Source: Acidimicrobiaceae bacterium
GTDB taxonomy: Bacteria > Actinomycetota > Acidimicrobiia > Acidimicrobiales > RAAP-2
Direction of reading: 5' to 3'
Assembly (NCBI GenBank): GCA_003142095.1
Contig: PLON01000063.1
Coordinates: forward strand, 19,196 to 58,337
Length of the DNA stretch: 39,142 nucleotides
Shown piece by piece: positions 33,970-39,142 of this stretch. Within the stretch, counting starts at the first letter, position 1. Every line of letters starts with the position of its first letter. The position numbers and the translations under genes are program-made. The notes beneath the pieces are model-generated. The model ran no database searches. It saw nothing but the letters and a program-made list of their open reading frames with translations, and had not been told where the DNA came from.

Positions 33970-34992
33970 TCAGCCAAGCTGCACTGTCTCGTCGACGGCC
34001 ACGAGGGTCTTGCCGTGATTGCCACCACTAAAGAGGAGATTCAAGGCGTCCGGCGCGTGCTCGAGACCGACAACCACGTGCTCTTGGTGGTGCAACTGTC
34101 CCGAGAGCACCATCGTTGCGAGAGCGCCTTGCGCCTCGGCGAAGCGCTTTTCGTAGTCGAGTACGAGAAATCCCTCCATCCGCGCGCGACGAGTGATCAG
34201 CGCGGACGTGTGCTCGATCCCGTGACGCGGTCCGCTCACGTTGTACTGCGAGATCGCTCCGCACAGCACGATGCGCGCGTTAAGGGCGAGCGTCGCTAAG
34301 ACGGCGTCGAGAATCTCTCCCCCGACGTTGTCGAAGTAGAGATCGATTCCCTCAGGACAGGCCGTGCGCAGGCGTGTCGTCAGGTGATCTTCGCGGTAGT
34401 CCAAGCATTCGTCGAATCCGTAACGCTGAACGACCTCGACGCACTTCTCCGCTCCCCCGGCGATGCCGATCACCCGGGCTCCGCGGGTTTTCGCGATCTG
34501 CCCCGCGACCGAACCGGTCGCGCCGGCCGCGCCCGAGACCACGACAACGTCGCCCTCGCGAACGGCCCCCACGTCGGTCATTCCGAAATAGGCGGTAATG
34601 CCCGTGACGCCAAGGACGTTCATCACCGTCGCCAGATCGAGACCAAGGCCCGAGGGAATAACCGAAAAGCGACGATCGTCGGTGGCGAGGACCCACTCCT
34701 GCCAACCGGTCATACCAAAGACGAAGTCTCCCTCGTGGTAATAATCGCTGCGCGACTCCACGACAACCCCCGCGCCACTACCTCGAATCACGTCGCCGAT
34801 CTGAATTGGCGGCAGATATCCCGGTGCGTCGTCCATCCATGTTCGAATCGTCGGATCAATGCTCAACATCGCCACTTTGATAAGGGCTTCTCCCTCACCA
34901 CACTCGGGACGAGGGGCCGTTACGACACTTGTGGTCGAGCCACTAACGGAGCCGACGGGGCGTTCGGCGAGCACGATTTGACGGTTGTCCAT
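33970..34992 (-). CDS. NADP-dependent MDR-family oxidoreductase (zinc-free)
   Basis: A 340-residue medium-chain dehydrogenase/reductase. It begins MDNRQIVLAERPVG, with SIDPTIRTWM at the substrate cleft and the NADP-binding VVVSGAAGATGSVAGQIAK, then NVGGEILDAVL. There is no zinc-ligand pattern. It resembles the leukotriene B4 12-hydroxydehydrogenase/prostaglandin reductase group, which reduces alkenal or enone double bonds. The ATG at 34992 has AAGGAGA a few bases upstream, so the twelve upstream codons of the open frame are not used. A TAAGGT box (35029-35034) could serve as -10. Confidence 0.93.
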   Translation of the reverse strand: MDNRQIVLAERPVGSVSGSTTSVVTAPRPECGEGEALIKVAMLSIDPTIRTWMDDAPGYLPPIQIGDVIRGSGAGVVVESRSDYYHEGDFVFGMTGWQEWVLATDDRRFSVIPSGLGLDLATVMNVLGVTGITAYFGMTDVGAVREGDVVVVSGAAGATGSVAGQIAKTRGARVIGIAGGAEKCVEVVQRYGFDECLDYREDHLTTRLRTACPEGIDLYFDNVGGEILDAVLATLALNARIVLCGAISQYNVSGPRHGIEHTSALITRRARMEGFLVLDYEKRFAEAQGALATMVLSGQLHHQEHVVVGLEHAPDALNLLFSGGNHGKTLVAVDETVQLG

Positions 34993-35028
34993 GAGGTCTC
35001 CTTCGCAACGACCAACGTCGCCCCTCAC

Positions 35029-35034
35029 ACCTTA
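35029..35034 (-). promoter_or_regulatory. Possible -10 box TAAGGT for the oxidoreductase gene
   Basis: Minus-strand TAAGGT, 36 bases upstream of ATG 34992, where a Shine-Dalgarno sequence is present. The same hexamer precedes the IDH-like gene and the gene at 37707. Confidence 0.35.
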
Positions 35035-35082
35035 AGTCGTCAACTTCGCTGCGAGAGGCTGCGAACGGATTTGGACGACTCC

Positions 35083-36156
35083 CTAGCGAGCTTCGCGAAC
35101 TCGGCGAATGACCTCATCGACCACGTCGCTCGTCGAGGCGTCGCCGCCAAGATCGAAAGTGCGCACTCCATCACTCGCGGCGGACAAGGTTGCTTCGCGA
35201 AGAACCAGCGACGCGTGGGTGCACTCGGCGCTGCCGCGATACCCGGCGTGCTCGAGGACCGCGGCGCAGGCGAGCAGCATGGCCATGGGATTCGCGACGT
35301 TCTTTCCTTCGAGCGACGGGGCGGTGCCGTGGGGTGCTTCGGCCATGGCCACCATCGTTTCGAGGTCGTCGTTGAGCGACAGCAACACCGACTCGGCGCC
35401 GGCGATCGAGCCGAACATCGCCAGCACCAAGTCGCTCAGACAGTCGCCGTCACGGTTGAGCGCGGGAATCACCACGGGTGTCCGCCAACCTTCGGTCATC
35501 AGTCCGGCGTACGCGGCGTCGATCAACATCGGTCGATAGATCACGTTGGGATGACGCGCCGCGGCGGCGTCCATCTCCTCTTTCAGCATTCCTTCGTAGG
35601 TCGCCGACACCGTCCACTTGGGACCGCCATAGACCAGACCGCCCAGGGCGTGCGCCGATCGGAACGAGAACTCGGCGACCGATCGACACGTGGAACGCTC
35701 GATTCGTTCAGTGCGCCAGGCAGATTCTGAGCCCGCACCGTGCTCACCGTCGCGTCCTTCGTCAGCCCCGTAGGCGTCACCGACGGCCATGCGCACGACG
35801 ACGACCGGGTGGATTAGGGCGATGACGGGTGTGACGCCCGGTATACGACGACCGGTGCGCACGATGACCTTGCCGTCGATGTCCTCTCGAAGTATGCGAT
35901 TTGGCGAGCCAACGCCGTCGCGCTCGGTCGGCGTTATCGTGGCCGCCTTGAGACCGAGCCCGGTCTCGCGCATCGCGGCCGCGGCCTCGTGAACGACACC
36001 GTTCGCGGTTGCTTTGCGATTGGCCAGTGACAGGTCAAAACGGGCGAGGTCGAGTTCGACGCCGATCACCGCTGTTTCAAAGACGCGCAGAGCCTCGTCT
36101 AATAGTTCTTGACCGGTCTGGTCGCCTTCGCAGACGACAATCGTGGGGCGAGACAT
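35083..36156 (-). CDS. NADP-dependent isocitrate dehydrogenase-like protein
   Basis: A 357-residue member of the isocitrate/isopropylmalate dehydrogenase family, closest in pattern to the eukaryote-type (class II) NADP-IDH. Residues at the isocitrate and metal positions are retained: Ser84-Pro-Asn, Arg90, Arg100, Arg122 in VRMAVGD, Lys180 seven residues ahead of Tyr187, Asp213, Asp238 and Asp242 in NRDGDCLSD. The cofactor segment EAPHGTAPS follows. It is about 50 residues shorter than typical class II enzymes. The open frame continues 49 codons upstream, but ATG 36156 with AAGGAG is the clear start. Substrate by family; a related beta-decarboxylating dehydrogenase is possible. Confidence 0.85.
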   Translation of the reverse strand: MSRPTIVVCEGDQTGQELLDEALRVFETAVIGVELDLARFDLSLANRKATANGVVHEAAAAMRETGLGLKAATITPTERDGVGSPNRILREDIDGKVIVRTGRRIPGVTPVIALIHPVVVVRMAVGDAYGADEGRDGEHGAGSESAWRTERIERSTCRSVAEFSFRSAHALGGLVYGGPKWTVSATYEGMLKEEMDAAAARHPNVIYRPMLIDAAYAGLMTEGWRTPVVIPALNRDGDCLSDLVLAMFGSIAGAESVLLSLNDDLETMVAMAEAPHGTAPSLEGKNVANPMAMLLACAAVLEHAGYRGSAECTHASLVLREATLSAASDGVRTFDLGGDASTSDVVDEVIRRVREAR

Positions 36157-36182
36157 CGCAACTCCTTCGTAGCTCCACACAC

Positions 36183-36188
36183 ACCTTA
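36183..36188 (-). promoter_or_regulatory. Possible -10 box TAAGGT for the IDH-like gene
   Basis: Minus-strand TAAGGT followed by GTGTGTG, 26 bases upstream of ATG 36156 with its Shine-Dalgarno sequence. Confidence 0.35.
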
Positions 36189-36315
36189 GAGACCCAAGAA
36201 TGTCGTCTCCTCCGCTTCGTGGCGGCGAGGGTGGCCCCGCCGTGAACGATCGCGGTAGTCGTCGCGCTAGAACGGATGTCAGCGTGACCTCACCGTCTAC
36301 CACGAAGGAGTCGTT

Positions 36316-37287
36316 ATGGAGTACGTATCGCTCGGTACCACTGGTCTACAAGTTTCTCGAGTCTGTCTCGGTTGCATGAGCTATGGAGAACCCGCTCGAG
36401 GCAACGCGTCCTGGTCGCTCGACCGTGACGCCGCGCAGCCATTTTTTCGCCAAGCTTTGGACGCCGGCATCAACTTTTTCGATACGGCCAACGTCTATTC
36501 GTTGGGAAGTAGCGAAGAAATTACGGGCTCGACGCTTCTGTCGATGACCTCGCGCGACGAAGTAGTCATCGCGACCAAAGTGAACGGTCGCATGCGTCCC
36601 GGACCAAACGGTCAGGGCCTTTCGCGAAAGGCCATCATGAGTGAGATTGACCACAGTCTGCGCCGCCTCGGCACTGAGTACGTCGACTTGTACCAGATCC
36701 ACCGCTGGGACTACAACACGCCCATCGAAGAGACCATGGAGGCGCTCCACGATGTTGTGCGAGCGGGAAAGGCTCGCTACATCGGCGCCTCATCGATGTA
36801 CGCCTGGCAGTTCGCCCAAGCGCTCTACATCGCCGATCTCAACGGGTGGACGCGATTCGTCAGTATGCAGAACTACTACAACCTGCTCTACCGCGAAGAA
36901 GAGCGAGAGATGTTCCCACTTCTCGACGATCAGGGCGTCGGCTCAATCCCGTGGAGTCCTCTCGCGCGCGGGAGACTCACCCGCCCGTGGGGCGCACAGA
37001 CAAATCGATCGGACAGCGACGAGTTTGGCCGCAGCCTCTACAGCGACAGTGACCGCCCGATCGTCGAGGCGGTGCTCGCCATTGCGCAAAAGCGCGGCGT
37101 ATCGCCGGCGCAAGTGGCGCTGGCGTGGGTCCTCACGAACCCGGTGGTATCGAGTCCCATCGTCGGCGCGACAAAGACCGAACACCTCGCTGACGCCGTC
37201 GCCGCGGTAGACCTACACCTCGACGAGGACGAAATCGTCACATTAGAAGAGCACTACACGCCCCACGGCGTGTTGGGTTTTCAGTAA
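36316..37287 (+). CDS. Aldo/keto reductase
   Basis: A 323-residue NADP(H)-dependent reductase of the TIM-barrel family. The tetrad is Asp56, Tyr61, Lys88 and His129 (FFDTANVYS, IATKVNG, YQIHRWD), and the cofactor-binding PIVGATKTEHL is near the end. It differs from the first aldo/keto reductase of the window and belongs to a longer-loop subgroup (YqkF/Gpr-like) with GRLTRPWG. The ATG has GAAGGAG upstream. Divergent from the IDH-like gene. Confidence 0.94.
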   Translation: MEYVSLGTTGLQVSRVCLGCMSYGEPARGNASWSLDRDAAQPFFRQALDAGINFFDTANVYSLGSSEEITGSTLLSMTSRDEVVIATKVNGRMRPGPNGQGLSRKAIMSEIDHSLRRLGTEYVDLYQIHRWDYNTPIEETMEALHDVVRAGKARYIGASSMYAWQFAQALYIADLNGWTRFVSMQNYYNLLYREEEREMFPLLDDQGVGSIPWSPLARGRLTRPWGAQTNRSDSDEFGRSLYSDSDRPIVEAVLAIAQKRGVSPAQVALAWVLTNPVVSSPIVGATKTEHLADAVAAVDLHLDEDEIVTLEEHYTPHGVLGFQ

Positions 37288-37317
37288 ACGAAGCGCACCA
37301 CGTGGAACCGAGGCTCC

Positions 37318-37707
37318 TCAGCCGATAAAGGCCTTCGTGTTTGCGATGAGTTTGTCTTCTACCTCGAGGCTCCAGAGAGAGTCCGCGACGTCGATCGGCA
37401 AGAACAACTCAGAGAGCAACAGCGTCTCAACGGCAGTGACGCCGAGGTGCTCGAGCCACTTGCCAATTCCGAAGCGCACAGTGAAGTCGCTGGAATTTCC
37501 TTTAATTGAAATCGTGAGTGACTGGTCGGCCGCCACGACTTCGCGCAAGAAACCACCCTTGCGTGCTTGGATCACGGTTCCTTCGTCGCCCGGCGGTGAC
37601 GTCTGAACGGTGAAGCCGTTCGACTTCAAGTACTCGTCGATGTGTGACTCCAACGCCGTGAGGTCAGTGCCCTTGCCTTGGAAATGCTCTTCTTTATCGC
37701 CCAGCAC
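37318..37707 (-). CDS. Conserved hypothetical protein
   Basis: A 129-residue soluble protein that I do not recognise as a named family. It has a short polar head, a helix (LTALESHIDEYLKSNGF), then a beta-rich part with IQARKGGFLREVV, FTVRFGIGKWL and a helix pair ending in LLSELFLPIDVADSLWSLE. There is no signal peptide or cysteine cluster. The GTG start has GAGGAGG about six bases ahead. A minus-strand TAAGGT box lies at 37738-37743. Divergent from the aldolase gene. Confidence 0.75.
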   Translation of the reverse strand: MLGDKEEHFQGKGTDLTALESHIDEYLKSNGFTVQTSPPGDEGTVIQARKGGFLREVVAADQSLTISIKGNSSDFTVRFGIGKWLEHLGVTAVETLLLSELFLPIDVADSLWSLEVEDKLIANTKAFIG

Positions 37708-37737
37708 AATGTCCTCCTCAATACGTCACGTTCTGGC

Positions 37738-37743
37738 ACCTTA
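37738..37743 (-). promoter_or_regulatory. Possible -10 box TAAGGT for the gene at 37707
   Basis: Minus-strand TAAGGT, 30 bases upstream of the GTG with its Shine-Dalgarno sequence. Confidence 0.35.
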
Positions 37744-37797
37744 CAGGAGACGGATTCCAACTCGGCAACGGCAATCGATAGCGGGACTTTGACGTGT

Positions 37798-37803
37798 GAG
37801 AAT
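37798..37803 (+). promoter_or_regulatory. Candidate -10 box GAGAAT, leaderless start of the aldolase gene
   Basis: GAGAAT plus six bases leads to the GTG at 37810. It is a one-base variant of TANNNT. Confidence 0.35.
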
Positions 37804-37809
37804 TGAGTC

Positions 37810-38970
37810 GTGCTCTCACCTCACCTCGATCAGCCGCGCTACCACGCCGTCCTCGAACAGCTCGGTCGGCCCGGATCGCGTGAACTACTCGCGACACCGG
37901 CTCTCGAGTGCGACCTCGACCGACTCGATGCAAATATCGCTGCGATGTCCACGCTCGCGAGCGCGGGAGGAGTACAACTTCGTCCCCACCTGAAGTCCCA
38001 TAAGAGCGCCTTCGTTGCGAGGCGACAACTACGAGCAGGCGCTTCGGGTCTCGCTTTCGCCAAACTCTCCGAAGCTGAAGCCGTGATGGCTCATCTCGAC
38101 GACGACGACGAACGAATTTCCGTTCTTCTCACCTCGCCACTGGTCGGCGTCGAGCTCACCACGCGAGCACGCGCCCTCGCTCGGAACTGCAATCTCGCGG
38201 TTGTCGTCGACGCAGTGGCGGGCGTCGATGAACTCGCGAGCGCCTTCGGCACGCAGGGATCGTCACTCACGGTTCTTTGCGACGTCGATGTTGGCCTCGG
38301 GCGTACCGGCGTCGTCGGCGTCGATCACGCGCGCCGCGTCGTCGAACGAATCTTGTCGCAAGGACTGCATTTCGGTGGCGTGCAGGGCTACGCCGGGCAC
38401 GTGCAACACGTCAAAGGTCGCGACGAGCGACGCGCCATGACAGTCGCGACGAGTGAGCGACTCGCCCAGGTCATCAACGCCCTCGAAGCAGACGGCGTGA
38501 CGGTAGAACTACGAACAGGTGGGGGAACTGGGACGTTCGGCATTGACGTGGAACTCGGAGTCCTTAACGAACTGCAGTGCGGAAGCTATGTCTTCATGGA
38601 CCGCCAATACCGTGACGCCCTCGGAGATGACGACGAAGGGCGCTTTGATCAAAGCCTCTTTCTCGCGACCACCGTGATTTCGGCGAACCACCAAGGTCAC
38701 GTCACGACCGACGCCGGACTCAAATCAATGGCGACCGACGCGGGTGCTCCCTCGGTGTGGAGCCACGAGGCGACCGCAACGTACGGATTCTTCGGCGACG
38801 AACAGGGCCTGCTCGCAGGTACCGGATCGACCTGGGCACGGGGTGATCGCCTGCGTCTCGTGCCGCCGCACTGCGACCCCACCGTCAACCTGTATGACGT
38901 GATTTGGCTCGTGCGCGATGACGTTGTCCTCGATTACTTCGAGGTCGTCGCGCGCGGCTGCTCGCAGTAG
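37810..38970 (+). CDS. D-threonine aldolase / D-serine dehydratase (DSD1)-like PLP enzyme
   Basis: A 386-residue fold-type III PLP enzyme related to alanine racemase. The N-terminal barrel carries the PLP lysine in RPHLKSHK (Lys62 by analogy), followed by LCDVDVGLGRTGV and GYAGHVQHVKG. TGGGTGTFG binds the PLP phosphate. The C-terminal PPHCDPTVNLYD provides the His and Cys metal ligands typical of D-threonine aldolase and D-serine dehydratase. It probably degrades a D-hydroxy-amino acid; the exact substrate is open. GTG start with a leaderless-type box. Confidence 0.9.
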   Translation: MLSPHLDQPRYHAVLEQLGRPGSRELLATPALECDLDRLDANIAAMSTLASAGGVQLRPHLKSHKSAFVARRQLRAGASGLAFAKLSEAEAVMAHLDDDDERISVLLTSPLVGVELTTRARALARNCNLAVVVDAVAGVDELASAFGTQGSSLTVLCDVDVGLGRTGVVGVDHARRVVERILSQGLHFGGVQGYAGHVQHVKGRDERRAMTVATSERLAQVINALEADGVTVELRTGGGTGTFGIDVELGVLNELQCGSYVFMDRQYRDALGDDDEGRFDQSLFLATTVISANHQGHVTTDAGLKSMATDAGAPSVWSHEATATYGFFGDEQGLLAGTGSTWARGDRLRLVPPHCDPTVNLYDVIWLVRDDVVLDYFEVVARGCSQ

Positions 38971-39106
38971 GGAATTGAGGTTCGTGACTCAACTACCGGT
39001 CGAGTGGACCTTATGGGACGGCTTTCAAACCCTCCGGGCGCCCTGGATACTGAACCTGCACAGGGTTACCACCTGATGTCACACCACACCGCAAAACTAT
39101 GAAGTA
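38971..39106. other. Intergenic stretch before a possible mobile element
   Basis: 136 bases without a gene. They include an 8-bp palindrome GGGCGCCC (39036-39043) and become A-rich just before the next start. Possibly contains the left end of an IS607-like element, but I cannot define an end from this side alone. AACTAT lies six bases ahead of ATG 39107. Confidence 0.4.
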
Positions 39107-39142
39107 ATGAATTTAAGTGAGTGGGCCAACCTCCAGGGGATA
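39107..39142 (+). CDS. Partial 5' end of a possible IS607-family serine recombinase
   Basis: Twelve codons read MNLSEWANLQGI and run into the window edge. This matches the typical N-terminus of IS607-type TnpA recombinases, whose MerR-like helix-turn-helix begins M(N/K)LSEWA...GI followed by a wing helix. Twelve residues are too few to be certain, and a MerR-like regulator could begin the same way. If correct, the rest of the recombinase and a TnpB gene would lie to the right. Confidence 0.5.
   Translation, partial: MNLSEWANLQGI

Noticed and set aside
32847-34031. 394-codon open frame on the plus strand
   Set aside because: Antisense to the MFS transporter; very Arg/Glu/Asp-rich, no domain pattern.
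34384-35730. 448-codon open frame on the plus strand
   Set aside because: Antisense to the MDR oxidoreductase and IDH-like genes, both with complete motifs.
37318-37707. Named family for the 129-residue protein
   Set aside because: The pattern looks conserved but I could not match it to a family with confidence, so no function is given.
1-39142. CRISPR arrays, tRNA genes, prophage
   Set aside because: I looked for regularly spaced repeats, tRNA T-arm/acceptor patterns other than tmRNA, and phage structural genes, and saw none.

Overview
The window is a dense, GC-rich bacterial chromosome segment with the character of a deep-branching actinobacterium, probably of the class Acidimicrobiia. 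This placement is inferred from gene content (a DUF3039 protein, a stand-alone Lrp/AsnC effector domain, actinobacterial-type RNase P RNA), from frequent GTG starts, and from promoters made of a TANNNT -10 box six bases ahead of a GTG. I could not run a phylogeny. There is no CRISPR array, tRNA or prophage. A possible mobile element is cut by the right edge.

Layout. 68-1463: a JAMM-family metalloprotease gene divergent from smpB, followed by the tmRNA gene ssrA. 1480-4341: a perfect inverted repeat and a large two-domain glycosyltransferase of lower GC. 4447-8857: a minus-strand run (small membrane protein, YaaA, small conserved protein, RNA m5U methyltransferase, glutamine-amidotransferase-like protein, DUF3039 protein), then two small plus-strand genes. 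8861-14580: an acyl-CoA dehydrogenase divergent from a three-gene operon of glycerol-3-phosphate dehydrogenase, an alkyl-DHAP-synthase-like flavoprotein and a glycerol-kinase-like enzyme. 14577-17981: a minus-strand operon xseA-xseB-MBL hydrolase-ferredoxin reductase, all joined by 4-base overlaps. 18055-18423: RNase P RNA. 18458-26772: a heterodimeric ABC exporter, a RecB-like nuclease and a CydDC-type ABC exporter. 26762-32736: aldo/keto reductase, hemolysin-III-like membrane protein, a five-gene minus-strand operon (PhzF, FMN protein, Nudix, zinc-ribbon coiled coil, histidine phosphatase) and an endonuclease/exonuclease/phosphatase-fold enzyme. 32733-37707: MFS transporter, NADP-dependent oxidoreductase, isocitrate-dehydrogenase-like enzyme, a second aldo/keto reductase and a small conserved protein. 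37810-38970: D-threonine aldolase/D-serine dehydratase-like enzyme. 39107-39142: the first 12 codons of what looks like an IS607-type recombinase.

Most of this is housekeeping and accessory metabolism. Four things stand out. First, the xANNNT-N6-GTG start architecture recurs exactly ten times and implies leaderless mRNAs. Second, the glpD / alkyl-DHAP-synthase / kinase operon suggests ether-lipid chemistry, and its kinase has lost two of the glycerol contacts. Third, the ABC pair at 18458-21963 has one half without Walker A, Walker B Asp and H-loop and the other half without its signature motif, so a single composite ATP site can be built. Fourth, the edge IS607-like start lies just beyond the window's last complete gene.

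Genes are packed tightly. Successive genes usually overlap by four bases (GTGA/ATGA), and convergent genes repeatedly share CTAA or TTAA as overlapping stop codons. I see no previously unknown defence or biosynthetic system that can be claimed with confidence.
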